Shown here in pieces: positions 17,437 to 25,795 of a stretch of 64,000 bases of DNA (positions are counted from its first letter, which is position 1; each line of letters starts with the position of its first letter). Made by a program: the position numbers and the translations under genes. The notes under the pieces are model-generated. The model ran no database searches. It was not told the origin of the DNA and saw only the letters and a list, made by a program, of their open reading frames with translations. Origin of the DNA: Murinocardiopsis flavida (GTDB taxonomy: Bacteria; Actinomycetota; Actinomycetes; Streptosporangiales; Streptosporangiaceae); assembly GCF_003014485.1 (NCBI RefSeq), contig NZ_PYGA01000003.1, forward strand, positions 310,001-374,000, read 5' to 3'.

Positions 17437-18126
17437 ATGCGTAAGTTCATCGTCTTCCTGATCCTGCTGCTGCTGGTCGTCGTGGCCGCCGACCGGCTCC
17501 TGCTCTACGCGGCCCAGAGCGAGGTCGCGAAGCAGGTCGACGCGCAGTACCAGACCGCGTCCGAGCCCGAGGTCGTCATCGGCGGCTTCCCGTTCCTGAC
17601 CCAGGCGTTCTCGGGCGAGTACTCCGAGATCCAGGTCGTCACGGGCGCCCTCACCGTCCAGGACATCCAGTTGGAGCGCATCGACGCCACGGCGCGCGGC
17701 GTCAAGGCGCCACTCGGCGACCTGCTCACCGAGCCCAAGGCCACCGCGAGCACCCTCGACGCCAAGGTCATGCTGCCCTACAGCGAATTGCAGAAGCGCA
17801 TGCCCGAGGGCATCGTCATCGAGACGGAGAACGGCACCCCGCGCATCTCCGGCGACCTCGCGGTGCTGGGGTACAGCGTCCCCATCGAGGGCGAGCTCAA
17901 GGTCTCGGTCGACGGCGACACCGTCACGGTCACACCGGGCAAGCTCAAGGTCGACGGCGGGCAGATCGGCGCGGAGCAGGCCCAGGAGCGCCTCAAGTTC
18001 TCGTTCCCGCTCGGCGAGCTGCCCTTCGACTTGCAGGTCAAGGACATCGAGGCGCTGCCCAACGGCGTCCAGCTCTCCGGCACCGCCAAGGACGTCCCGC
18101 TCATCGGGGCCGGACCGCAGGGGTAG
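17437..18126 (+). CDS. DUF2993 (LmeA-like) exported protein
   Basis: A 229-residue protein with an N-terminal membrane anchor or signal (FIVFLILLLLVVVAADRLLL) and a DUF2993 domain: SEPEVVIGGFPFLTQAFSGE, DIQLERIDATARGVKAPLGD and VDGGQIGA. The mycobacterial member LmeA acts in lipomannan elongation; others bind lipids in a tubular fold. Here the target is unknown, but a cell-envelope lipid or glycolipid role is likely. It is followed 6 bases later by the thioredoxin-like gene, so the two are probably one operon. Confidence 0.85.
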   Translation: MRKFIVFLILLLLVVVAADRLLLYAAQSEVAKQVDAQYQTASEPEVVIGGFPFLTQAFSGEYSEIQVVTGALTVQDIQLERIDATARGVKAPLGDLLTEPKATASTLDAKVMLPYSELQKRMPEGIVIETENGTPRISGDLAVLGYSVPIEGELKVSVDGDTVTVTPGKLKVDGGQIGAEQAQERLKFSFPLGELPFDLQVKDIEALPNGVQLSGTAKDVPLIGAGPQG

Positions 18127-18132
18127 CCGACC

Positions 18133-18594
18133 GTGCTCGACGGCGCTGCGATCAGCGGGGGCGCGGGGGCGGCCGTCCTCGCGGCGACCCTGGTCGCCGC
18201 GACGGCCGCCGGTCTGCTGTGGCGGCGGGCGAACGGCCGGTTCCGGCGGGCCGCGGGGAGCGCCGCCGACGAAGGGGAGGAGGCGGCGATGCCGACCGGT
18301 ACCGATCTCGGCGCCCCGCTGGGCGAACGGGCCACCCTGGTGCAGTTCTCCTCGGCGTTCTGCCAGCCGTGCCGCGCGACCCGGCGGGTCCTCGCCGAGG
18401 TCGCGGCGATGGTCGACGGGGTCGCCCACATCGAGGTCGACGCCGAGGCGCGGCTCGACCTCGTCCGCGCCCTCGACATCATGCGCACGCCCACCGTCCT
18501 CGTCCTCGACTCCGCCGGCCGCATCCGCACCCGTGCGTCGGGCCAACCCCGCAGGGCCGACGTGATCGCGGCGATCGGCGCCGCCGTCGACTGA
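18133..18594 (+). CDS. Membrane-anchored thioredoxin-family protein
   Basis: A 153-residue protein with an N-terminal transmembrane helix (SGGAGAAVLAATLVAATAAG), a basic stretch, and a thioredoxin fold with the redox motif FCQPCRAT near residues 76-83 and the cis-proline strand IMRTPTVLVLD. CQPC rather than CGPC is common in envelope thioredoxins. It sits between DUF2993 and the sulfur operon; in other actinomycetes thioredoxin, DUF4395, sulfurtransferase and DUF1416 are contiguous, suggesting joint thiol/sulfane sulfur handling. GTG start at 18133. Confidence 0.85.
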   Translation: MLDGAAISGGAGAAVLAATLVAATAAGLLWRRANGRFRRAAGSAADEGEEAAMPTGTDLGAPLGERATLVQFSSAFCQPCRATRRVLAEVAAMVDGVAHIEVDAEARLDLVRALDIMRTPTVLVLDSAGRIRTRASGQPRRADVIAAIGAAVD

Positions 18595-18645
18595 TCCGCT
18601 CGGCCCGCAGGCCGCGGGCCCGGGCGAATGTGAGTCTGCACACCC

Positions 18646-18674
18646 GTGACATCCGGTCGCCGACCTCGTACCAT
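18646..18674 (+). promoter_or_regulatory. Promoter of the sulfur leader peptide
   Basis: GTGACA (18646-18651), a 17-base spacer and TACCAT (18669-18674) form a good housekeeping-type promoter. The GTG of the leader peptide follows 7 bases after the -10, so the transcript would start on the start codon and be leaderless. Confidence 0.65.
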
Positions 18675-18681
18675 CGGACAC

Positions 18682-18771
18682 GTGACCCACCCGACAGAAG
18701 AGCTGCTGACGAAGCGACGCGCGGTCGATCTGCTCCGCGTCGCCAGCGCCATCTGTCACGTTTCCCGATAG
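18682..18771 (+). CDS. Putative regulatory leader peptide (uORF)
   Basis: A 29-codon ORF starting GTG and ending TAG, with the core LLTKRRAVDLLRVASAICHV. This resembles the short actinobacterial leader peptides found upstream of sulfur-metabolism genes, typically with an R-R/H-x-D-L-x-R-V-x-S-A-x-C pattern. The cysteine near the end (codon 25) would let ribosome stalling sense Cys-tRNA and control the downstream genes. It starts leaderless from the promoter at 18646. DUF4395 begins 103 bases after its stop, and the intervening RNA could hold the attenuator. It is too short for ordinary gene calling. Confidence 0.75.
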   Translation: MTHPTEELLTKRRAVDLLRVASAICHVSR

Positions 18772-18874
18772 GCCAGACCGCCGGGTCGCCGTCGACCCCC
18801 GCCGGACGCCTTTCCGCCGCACGCGCGCGGCCGTCCCCGATTCCGCACAACGGACTCGTCGCTGGGAAACCCAC

Positions 18875-19303
18875 ATGCAGGTCGATCCCCGCGGGCAGCG
18901 CTTCGCCGCAGCCCTCACCTCCGCCGTACTCGCCGCCGTACTGATCACGGGTAGCGCATGGCTGCTCGCCGCGCAGGCCGCGGTGTTCCTCGTCGGGGCG
19001 GTGGCCGGTGTCCGCTACTCGCCCTACGGCCTCCTGTACGCCCGGCTGCTGCGCCCCCGCCTGGGGCCGCCGCCGGAGTCCGAGGCGCCGGGGCCGCCGC
19101 GGTTCGCGCAGGCGGTCGGCGCGGCGTTCAGCGTCGCGGGCCTCGTCGGCCTCCTCGCGGGCGTCCCGGTGCTGGGCCCCGCAGCGGTCGCCGCCGCGCT
19201 CTTCGCCGCCTTCCTGAACGCCGCGTTCGGGCTGTGCCTGGGCTGCGAGGTGTACCTGCTCCTCCGGCGCGCGCTCCCGGGCGACCGCGCCGCGGCCGCC
19301 TGA
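18875..19303 (+). CDS. DUF4395 membrane protein
   Basis: A 142-residue integral membrane protein with about four hydrophobic segments and the motif FGLCLGCEVYLLL near the C-terminus, a CxGCE cysteine pair typical of DUF4395. It begins MQVDPRGQRFAAALT, also family-typical. The cysteine pair suggests thiol redox chemistry or sulfur transfer at the membrane. It is the first gene after the leader peptide and is followed 65 bases later by the sulfurtransferase. No transported species has been shown for the family to my knowledge. Confidence 0.85.
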   Translation: MQVDPRGQRFAAALTSAVLAAVLITGSAWLLAAQAAVFLVGAVAGVRYSPYGLLYARLLRPRLGPPPESEAPGPPRFAQAVGAAFSVAGLVGLLAGVPVLGPAAVAAALFAAFLNAAFGLCLGCEVYLLLRRALPGDRAAAA

Positions 19304-19368
19304 ACCGGCCCCCCATACCCGTCCATCGAACAACCCCTGCGAAGCAGAACGAATCAAGGAGGTTCCCC

Positions 19369-20208
19369 ATGAGCCGCTCCGACGTCCTCGTGGACGCCGA
19401 CTGGGTGGAGGCTCACCTGGACGATGCGAATGTGGTTCTCGTCGAGGTCGACGAGGACACCTCGGCATACGACAAGGGCCACATCCGCAACGCCGTCAAG
19501 ATCGACTGGAAGAAGGACCTCCAGGACCCCGTCCGCCGCGACTTCATCGACCGGACCGGATTCGAGGCGCTGCTCTCCGAGCGCGGCATCGCCAACGGCG
19601 ACACCGTCGTCCTCTACGGCGGCAACAACAACTGGTTCGCCGCCTACGCCTACTGGTACTTCAAGCTGTACGGGCACGAGAGCGTCAAGCTCCTCGACGG
19701 CGGCAGGAAGAAGTGGGAACTCGACTCCCGCGCGCTGGTCGAGGAGGTCCCGCAGCGCCCGGCGACCCAGTACACCGCCAAGGAGCAGGACACCTCGATC
19801 CGGGCGTTCCGCGACGAGGTGGTGGCCGCCATCGGCACCAAGGACCTGGTCGACGTCCGCTCGCCCGACGAGTTCACCGGCAAGCTCCTCGCGCCGGCGC
19901 ACCTGCCGCAGGAGACCTCGCAGCGCCCCGGGCACATCCCGACCGCGCGCAACATCCCGTGGTCCAAGACCGCCAACGAGGACGGCACGTTCAAGTCCGA
20001 CGAGGAGCTGCGCGGACTCTACAGCGAGGCAGGCGTCGACCTCGACAAGGACATCATCGCCTACTGCCGCATCGGCGAGCGCTCCTCGCACTCCTGGTTC
20101 GCGCTGCGCGAGCTGATCGGCGTCCCGAACGTGAAGAACTACGACGGCTCGTGGACCGAGTACGGCTCGCTCATCGGCGTCCCGGTGGAGCTCGGGGAGG
20201 GCGCATGA
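19369..20208 (+). CDS. Thiosulfate sulfurtransferase (rhodanese)
   Basis: A 279-residue tandem-rhodanese protein. The N-terminal domain is inactive (no catalytic Cys), while the C-terminal domain carries the catalytic cysteine at about residue 233 in IAYCRIGERSSHSWF. The loop CRIGERS is typical of thiosulfate:cyanide sulfurtransferases and the actinobacterial CysA/SseC group, which transfer sulfane sulfur. A strong AAGGAGG (19356-19362) precedes the ATG. The stop overlaps the DUF1416 start (ATGA). Confidence 0.92.
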   Translation: MSRSDVLVDADWVEAHLDDANVVLVEVDEDTSAYDKGHIRNAVKIDWKKDLQDPVRRDFIDRTGFEALLSERGIANGDTVVLYGGNNNWFAAYAYWYFKLYGHESVKLLDGGRKKWELDSRALVEEVPQRPATQYTAKEQDTSIRAFRDEVVAAIGTKDLVDVRSPDEFTGKLLAPAHLPQETSQRPGHIPTARNIPWSKTANEDGTFKSDEELRGLYSEAGVDLDKDIIAYCRIGERSSHSWFALRELIGVPNVKNYDGSWTEYGSLIGVPVELGEGA

Positions 20209-20513
20209 GCACGGGAGCGGGCTGCGGAGCGCCGGTCGGCGGGGTCGCCCTCGCCGACGCCGACGGCGACCAGGCGGTCATCCAGGGCGTGGTCACCCGC
20301 GACGGCGAGCCGCTGAGCGGAGCCTACGCCCGACTGCTGAACGACTCCGGCGACTTCGTCGGCGAGGTCGCCACCGGCGCGGAGGGCACGTTCCGCTTCT
20401 TCGCCGCCGACGGCGACTGGACCGTGCGGGTCCTCGCGTCCAAGGGCTTCACCGGCGAGTACGCGGTGCGGGCGCAGACCGGCGCGATCGCCGAGCTGGC
20501 CGTGCTGGCCTGA
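20205..20513 (+). CDS. DUF1416 protein
   Basis: A 102-residue protein with the family N-terminus GAGCGAPVGG and a carboxypeptidase-regulatory-like beta sandwich (IQGVVTRDGEPLSGAYARLL, FRFFAADGDWTVRVL). DUF1416 (SseC-like) almost always follows a thiosulfate sulfurtransferase, and the ATGA overlap here indicates coupled translation. It probably assists the sulfurtransferase, but its biochemical role is not established. A strong terminator follows 16 bases after the stop. Confidence 0.9.
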   Translation: MSTGAGCGAPVGGVALADADGDQAVIQGVVTRDGEPLSGAYARLLNDSGDFVGEVATGAEGTFRFFAADGDWTVRVLASKGFTGEYAVRAQTGAIAELAVLA

Positions 20514-20529
20514 CCCCGGACGCCGGGAT

Positions 20530-20569
20530 GCGGCGCCGGTACCGGGAGGGGGTCCGGTACCGGCGCCGC
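20530..20569 (+). terminator. Terminator hairpin after the sulfur operon
   Basis: A perfect 16-base stem (left arm 20530-20545, right arm 20554-20569) with an 8-base loop GAGGGGGT. No U-tract follows, as is usual for high-GC actinomycete terminators. Just after it the motif GCGCCGTGC is tandemly repeated. Confidence 0.8.
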
Positions 20570-20688
20570 GCCGTGCGCGCCGTGCGCGCCGTACGGCGGG
20601 CGGCCCGAAACTCCCTTTTCGGCGCGGCGTAGGGTGAACGGGTTCGCCCCGGCCCGTCCGGGGACGCCCGGATCCATGAACGCCCCCA

Positions 20689-21528
20689 ATGACGACTCTG
20701 ATCTTCGGTGCGGTGCTGACCGCCGCGCTGCTGCACGCGGTGTGGAACGCCATCGCGCACGCCATCACCGACCGCCTCGTGGGGTTCGCGCTGATCGGTG
20801 CGGCGCAGGCGGTGTGCGGCGCGGTGCTCGCCGTGTTCGCGGGCCTGCCCGCGGCGGCGGCCTGGCCCTACCTGCTGGTGTCGGGGCTGCTGCACATCCT
20901 CTACCAGGGCTTTTTGATGCTGTCCTTCCGCCTCGGCGACTTCGGGCAGGTCTATCCGCTGGCGCGCGGCATCGCCCCGTGGGCCGTGGCGCTGGGGGCG
21001 GCGGCCTTCCTCGGCGAGTCGCTGTCGCCCATGCAGCTCAGCGGGGTCCTGGTGGTCTGCGCCGGGCTGACCGCGCTGGTCTTCGCCGGGGGGCGGCCCG
21101 GGCGCGCGCAGCTGCCGGCGCTGGCCGCCGCCGTCACCACCGGCCTGATCATCGCGACGTACACCGTGGTCGACGGTTTCGGGGTGCGGTCATCCCATGA
21201 CCCGATCGCGTACACGGCCTGGCTGATGCTGCTGGAAGGCCCGTTCTTCCTCCTCGCCGCGGCCGCCGTGCGGCGGCGCGCGCTGTGGTCCCAGGTCCGC
21301 CCGGTGCTCGCGGTGGGGGTCACCGGCGGGGTGCTGTCGACGCTCGCGTACGGGCTCGTGCTGTGGGCGCAGACCCAGGGCGCGCTCGCCGGGATCGCGG
21401 CGCTGCGCGAGACCAGCGTCGTGTTCGGGGCGGTGATCGGCTGGCTGTTCCTGAACGAGCGGTTCGGCCGGATCAGGGCGGTCTCCGCTGTCGTGGTGAC
21501 GGTGGGGATCGTGCTGCTGAGCCTGTGA
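20689..21528 (+). CDS. EamA/DMT-superfamily transporter
   Basis: A 279-residue protein of ten predicted transmembrane segments made of two EamA repeats, starting MTTLIFGAVLTAALLHAVWNAIAH and ending with the repeat-2 helix FGRIRAVSAVVVTVGIVLLSL. Family members export or import amino acids, nucleobases, drugs or other metabolites; specificity cannot be read from sequence. AVWNAIAH in helix 1 is typical of the actinobacterial subgroup. It stands alone downstream of the sulfur operon terminator. Confidence 0.88.
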   Translation: MTTLIFGAVLTAALLHAVWNAIAHAITDRLVGFALIGAAQAVCGAVLAVFAGLPAAAAWPYLLVSGLLHILYQGFLMLSFRLGDFGQVYPLARGIAPWAVALGAAAFLGESLSPMQLSGVLVVCAGLTALVFAGGRPGRAQLPALAAAVTTGLIIATYTVVDGFGVRSSHDPIAYTAWLMLLEGPFFLLAAAAVRRRALWSQVRPVLAVGVTGGVLSTLAYGLVLWAQTQGALAGIAALRETSVVFGAVIGWLFLNERFGRIRAVSAVVVTVGIVLLSL

Positions 21529-21690
21529 GTCGGGCGCCGTCGGCGGCCGTCGCCACCTGGGGAAATACCGCAAAGTCGTGACAACTCGCCTACCGCCTGA
21601 CAACATGCCCAGGTACCGGATGACGCACGTGAGGGCGGTGCCCGCGGCGCCGCCCCGCCGAGGCGCGCGGGGGTGACAGGAGGAGATGTC

Positions 21691-23634
21691 GTGGCCGACG
21701 CGCGGTCGCAGGGACCGAAGCGCTCCGAGTCGACTCTCATCGGCTGGCGGCACGAGGTGCTGGTGCCCGAGCCCGGGCCGCCGCCGCGGCGCCCCGCACC
21801 GGCCGAGCGCGAAGGCGTCAGCAGCGAGTGGATCGAGACCCAGCGTCGCACCGAGGCCGACACCAACCGCCCGCTGACCATCCTGCTGGGCGCGCTGGGC
21901 GTCCTGGCCGCCGTCTTCCTGCTGCTGTGGCCGCTGCGGATCCTGCCGGGCATCCTCGCTGTGCTGGGCAGCCTGGCGTGCCTGCTGGTCGCCATCCCGG
22001 TGCTGGTCGCGCTGTCGCAGGGCCGCCACGTCGTCCGCGAACGGCTCACGGCCGAGGAGCGCCGGCTCACCGACGCGCGCGCCGAGAAGGACCGCGAGCT
22101 GCGCGAGCTCCAGGAGGAGCACGCCAGGCGGCACAACGAGTGGCAGACCCGCAAGCGCACCTTTGAGGCGCAGCCCCGGTGGTTCGGCCTGGGCGTCCCC
22201 AAGGGCACCGGGCAGGTCGACGTGTTCGGCGGCAGCGACGCCGGCTGGTCGGCCGCCGTCACCTCGATCGGCGGCTCGCTGCTGCGCTCCGGCGGCGACC
22301 TCACCGTGGTCGACCTCTCCGGCCGCGCGGTGGCGGCCGACCTCGTCGCCCTCACCCAGAAGAGCGGCGTCATGCCGCGCATCTGGGTGCTGCCCGTGGA
22401 CCTGCCGCGGATGAACCTCGGCCTCAACCTCGACACCCGGCAGCGGGCCGCGATCCTCGCGCAGGTCATCTCCGCGCTCGACCCCAAGTCCGACCTTGCC
22501 GACGACAACGAGCTGTTCGACCGGCTGCTGCGGATCCTCGGCCCCAAGGCGGGGGTCGCCGAGATCATCGGGGCCCTGCGGGCCCTCGTCTCGGCGTCCG
22601 GCGAGGGCGCGGCGGAGCAGGACGACCCGTCGCTGCTGCTCCTCAGCGCCGACCAGCGGGCGCGGGTGCAGGCCGAGTGCGGGGACGACCGCGCCGTACT
22701 GGAGCGCGCCTGGCGGCTGGAGCAGCGGCTCACCCCGTTCGAGGGCCTCGGCAGCCGCGCAGAGGACGAGCCGTACGCGCAGGTCAAGGTGATCGCCACC
22801 GACCGCAGCGCTGGCGACGTCGCCGGGCGCGCCTACGGCACCTACACCGTGGCCGCGCTCAGCGAGCTGCTGGAGCTGCGCGCGCGGCGCGGCGACCAGC
22901 CCCTGTCGTGGGGGCACACCATCGTCATCTGCGGCGCCGACACCCTGCCCCACTGGCACCTCGAACTCCTGGAGGGCGCGGCGCGCAGGGCCGGGTTCGG
23001 CGTGGTGCTGATGTACCGCCGGATACCGGACGACCGCACCGTCTGGCCGGGTTCGGCCGAGCGCATGCCCGTGCTGATGCGCCAGCCCGACACCGAGTCG
23101 GCGGAGCGTGCGGCGGCCCAGCTCGGCGGGGAGCACGCGCCGCCGGTGCACCGCCTGACCGAGGTCATCGGCGAGGCGCTCAGCGACGCCATCGCCGACA
23201 GCTACGTCGGCGACCCCGCGTCCAGCATCACCATGCCCATCCCCACCCGCTACGTCGCCCGGTCGGTGGCCCCGCTCGACCTCGCCCGCAACCTGCGCGC
23301 GGTCTCCACGTGGGGGCGCGCCACGGCGCAGGCGGCCGAGATCGACGACGCCGCCGACTCCGGCGCCGCCGGCCGGGTCCGCGGGCTCCGCCTCGACGCG
23401 CTCGGGCTCCGCTCCCTCCCGCCGACCGCCATGGTCGTCCTCGACGGCGGCACCGCCGTGGTCGCCGACGCCAACCCCGGCATCCTCACCCTCCCGACGG
23501 CGACCCTGGCGACCGTCGCCGAGAAGCGCGAGGAGGCGCCGGCCGCGCCGCCGGGGCCCGGCCCCGACGACGGCGCGCCCGCGAACATCGGGCCGCCGCC
23601 GGAGCGGCTCGACTGGCGGCGCAGCAGCGCGTGA
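21691..23634 (+). CDS. Membrane protein with degenerate P-loop ATPase-like core
   Basis: A 647-residue protein I do not recognise as a named family. Two transmembrane helices (about 52-73 and 76-101) are followed by a charged coiled coil (about 110-150). The core then looks like a HerA/FtsK-type ATPase with its motifs lost: GGSDAGWSAAV (about 180-190) occupies the place of GxxxxGK[ST], with Trp for the P-loop Lys; LTVVDLSGR resembles the following strand; and TIVICGADTLPHW (about 409-421) replaces a Walker B. A Pro-rich tail ends it. GTG at 21691 follows AGGAGGAG. Context gives no function; a structural partner of a membrane ATPase is one guess. Confidence 0.55.
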   Translation: MADARSQGPKRSESTLIGWRHEVLVPEPGPPPRRPAPAEREGVSSEWIETQRRTEADTNRPLTILLGALGVLAAVFLLLWPLRILPGILAVLGSLACLLVAIPVLVALSQGRHVVRERLTAEERRLTDARAEKDRELRELQEEHARRHNEWQTRKRTFEAQPRWFGLGVPKGTGQVDVFGGSDAGWSAAVTSIGGSLLRSGGDLTVVDLSGRAVAADLVALTQKSGVMPRIWVLPVDLPRMNLGLNLDTRQRAAILAQVISALDPKSDLADDNELFDRLLRILGPKAGVAEIIGALRALVSASGEGAAEQDDPSLLLLSADQRARVQAECGDDRAVLERAWRLEQRLTPFEGLGSRAEDEPYAQVKVIATDRSAGDVAGRAYGTYTVAALSELLELRARRGDQPLSWGHTIVICGADTLPHWHLELLEGAARRAGFGVVLMYRRIPDDRTVWPGSAERMPVLMRQPDTESAERAAAQLGGEHAPPVHRLTEVIGEALSDAIADSYVGDPASSITMPIPTRYVARSVAPLDLARNLRAVSTWGRATAQAAEIDDAADSGAAGRVRGLRLDALGLRSLPPTAMVVLDGGTAVVADANPGILTLPTATLATVAEKREEAPAAPPGPGPDDGAPANIGPPPERLDWRRSSA

Positions 23635-23744
23635 CGGCGTGCGGTGTACCGATACCGGCACAAGGGCAATAGGCTGGGCCACGACCATCCGAGCGGCCCG
23701 CGGCCCCCTGCCGCGGCTTCCGGGTGCGAGTCTGGCGGCACTTC

Positions 23745-23779
23745 TTTTCCGGCAGCACTGTTTTTTCTGGCAGCACTGT
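23745..23779 (+). repeat. Two 17-base direct repeats upstream of murT
   Basis: TTTTCCGGCAGCACTGT (23745-23761) and TTTTCTGGCAGCACTGT (23763-23779) differ at one base and start 18 bases apart. A weaker third copy (TCTGGCGGCACT, 23731-23742) precedes them. They lie 27-61 bases before the murT start, inside its likely leader, and are unusually T-rich for this genome. Confidence 0.6.
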
Positions 23780-23805
23780 CCCAGCGGATTGCGTGTGGAG
23801 AGATC

Positions 23806-25062
23806 ATGAGCGAACTTCCTCTGCGTGCCCAGTTCGCCGCGGCCCTCGGCAAGGGTGCGGCGTCGCTGTCACGCGCCACCGGGCGCGGCGACGGGTCGGT
23901 CATCGGCGGCAAGATCGCGCTCAAGGTCGAGCCCGAGCTGCTCACCAAGCTGGCGCGCGGCAAGCGTCTCGCGCTGGTGAGCGCCACCAACGGCAAGACC
24001 ACCACCACCCGCCTCATCGCCTCGGCGCTGCGCGAGTTCGGCGACATCGCGACCAACGAGCACGGCGCGAACATGCCCACCGGGCACATCACGGCGCTCG
24101 GCGCCAACCCCGAGGCGACCGTGGGCGTGCTGGAGGTCGACGAGAAGTACCTGCCGGGCGTCCTGCGCGACACCCGGCCCGCCGTCGTGGTGCTGATGAA
24201 CCTCAGCCGCGACCAGATGGACCGCGCCTCCGAGATCAACCTGCTCGCGAAGAAGTGGCGCGAAGCGCTCCAGTTGAGCGAGACCCACGTCATCGCCAAC
24301 GCCGACGACCCGCTGGTCGCGTGGGCGGGCCTGGGCGCCCGCAACGCCACCTGGGTGTCGGCCGGGCAGCGCTGGAAGGAGGACTCCTGGTGCTGCCCCG
24401 AGTGCGGCGGGCACCTCAAGCGCGAGCCCGACCCGTACTGGGAGTGCCCCGAGTGCGGGCTCCGCCGCCCCGAGACCGTCTGGGCGGTCGACAACGCCCG
24501 CGACACCGTCACCGGCCCCGGCGGCGCGGCCATGACCCTGGCGCTGAACCTCCCCGGCGACGCCAACCGCGCCAACGCCGCCATCGCCCTGGCCACCGCC
24601 GCGGCGTACGGCATCACCCCCGAGGTCGCGCTGCCGCGGCTGCGCGAGATCACCTCCGTCGCCGGCCGCTACACCTCGGTCCACACGCAGGGCGTCGAGG
24701 TGCGGCTGCTGCTGTCGAAGAACCCGGCCGGCTGGCTGGAGTCCTTCGCCGTCCTCGACCCCGCCCCGGTGCCGGTGATCCTGTCCGTGAACGCCCAGAT
24801 CCCCGACGGCAAGGACACCTCCTGGCTGTGGGACGTCGACTACACCGTGCTGCGCGGCCGCAGGGTGTTCGTCATGGGCGAGCGCCGCACCGACCTCGCG
24901 CTGCGGCTGGAGACCGACGACGTCGCCTTCGAGACCGCCGACCGGGTCGACGCCGTGGTCGCCAAGCTGAAGTCCGAGCGCCCCGACGCCGCCAAGGTCG
25001 ACGTCATCGCCAACTACACCGCCTTCCAGCAGATCCGCACGGCCTACGGCCGCGTGCAGTAG
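23806..25062 (+). CDS. murT: Lipid II isoglutaminyl synthase, MurT subunit
   Basis: Mur-ligase-like subunit that, with GatD, amidates D-glutamate of lipid II to D-isoglutamine in peptidoglycan synthesis. The 418-residue protein has the ATP-binding motif SATNGKTTTTRLIA (about 58-71), the central-domain motif MNLSRDQMDR, a Cys4 zinc ribbon with CCPECGGH and CPECG (about 196-220), and the C-terminal MurT domain. ATG at 23806 with GGAG upstream starts at the conserved N-terminus. TAGGCT at 23670 is a candidate promoter. gatD follows 11 bases later. Confidence 0.94.
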   Translation: MSELPLRAQFAAALGKGAASLSRATGRGDGSVIGGKIALKVEPELLTKLARGKRLALVSATNGKTTTTRLIASALREFGDIATNEHGANMPTGHITALGANPEATVGVLEVDEKYLPGVLRDTRPAVVVLMNLSRDQMDRASEINLLAKKWREALQLSETHVIANADDPLVAWAGLGARNATWVSAGQRWKEDSWCCPECGGHLKREPDPYWECPECGLRRPETVWAVDNARDTVTGPGGAAMTLALNLPGDANRANAAIALATAAAYGITPEVALPRLREITSVAGRYTSVHTQGVEVRLLLSKNPAGWLESFAVLDPAPVPVILSVNAQIPDGKDTSWLWDVDYTVLRGRRVFVMGERRTDLALRLETDDVAFETADRVDAVVAKLKSERPDAAKVDVIANYTAFQQIRTAYGRVQ

Positions 25063-25073
25063 GAGCCACCGTC

Positions 25074-25784
25074 ATGAGCGACACCAGCAGCAGGCTGCGC
25101 ATCGTCTGGATCTACCCCGACCTGCTCAGCACCTATGGCGACCAGGGCAACGTCCTGATCCTGCGGCGCCGCGCCGAGCAGCGGGGCATCCCGACCGAGA
25201 TCGTGCACGTCCACTCCAGCGACTCCGTCCCCGTCGAGGGCGACATCTACCTGCTCGGCGGCGGCGAGGACCGCCCACAGATCCTCGCGGCCGAGCGCCT
25301 CATCGCCGACGGCGGCCTGAAGCGCGCGGCCGCGCGGGGCGCGTGCGTCTTCTCGGTGTGCGCCGGGTACCAGATCATCGGCGAGACCTACGGCGACGAC
25401 GACGACAAGCCGCTGCCGGGCGTCGGCATCATCGACATCCGCAGCGGGCGCGGCGCGACCCGCGCGGTCGGCGAGATCGTCGCCGACGTCGACCCGTCCC
25501 TCGGTGTCGGCCGCATCACCGGCTTCGAGAACCACCAGGGCCGCACCGCCATCGGCGCGCAGGCCACGCCGCTGTCGACCACCGTCAAGGGCATCGGCAA
25601 CGACGACCACACCGAGGGCGCCTACCAGGGGCAGGTCCTCGGCACCTACCTGCACGGCCCGGCGCTGCCGCGCAACCCGGCACTCGCCGACCTGCTGCTG
25701 CGCTGGCGGGTCGGCGAGATCCCGCCGCTGCCGCCGTCCTGGGGCGAGACCCTGCACGAGGAGCGCCTGGCGGCGGCCCTGTAG
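25074..25784 (+). CDS. gatD: Lipid II isoglutaminyl synthase, GatD glutaminase subunit
   Basis: Class-I-like glutamine amidotransferase partner of MurT; it releases ammonia used to amidate lipid II. The 236 residues show the nucleophile in FSVCAGYQIIG (Cys at 96), the oxyanion segment YLLGGGEDRPQ, and the catalytic His in GTYLHGPALPRNP. Start ATG at 25074 after AGGAG. The gene is terminated by a very strong palindrome shared with the convergent MFS gene. Confidence 0.94.
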   Translation: MSDTSSRLRIVWIYPDLLSTYGDQGNVLILRRRAEQRGIPTEIVHVHSSDSVPVEGDIYLLGGGEDRPQILAAERLIADGGLKRAAARGACVFSVCAGYQIIGETYGDDDDKPLPGVGIIDIRSGRGATRAVGEIVADVDPSLGVGRITGFENHQGRTAIGAQATPLSTTVKGIGNDDHTEGAYQGQVLGTYLHGPALPRNPALADLLLRWRVGEIPPLPPSWGETLHEERLAAAL

Positions 25785-25795
25785 GCACCCGCATC

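Noticed and set aside
21579-21604. Direct repeat TGACAAC x2 before the pseudo-ATPase gene
   Set aside because: Seven-base repeats 19 apart can occur by chance, and no promoter could be assembled around them.
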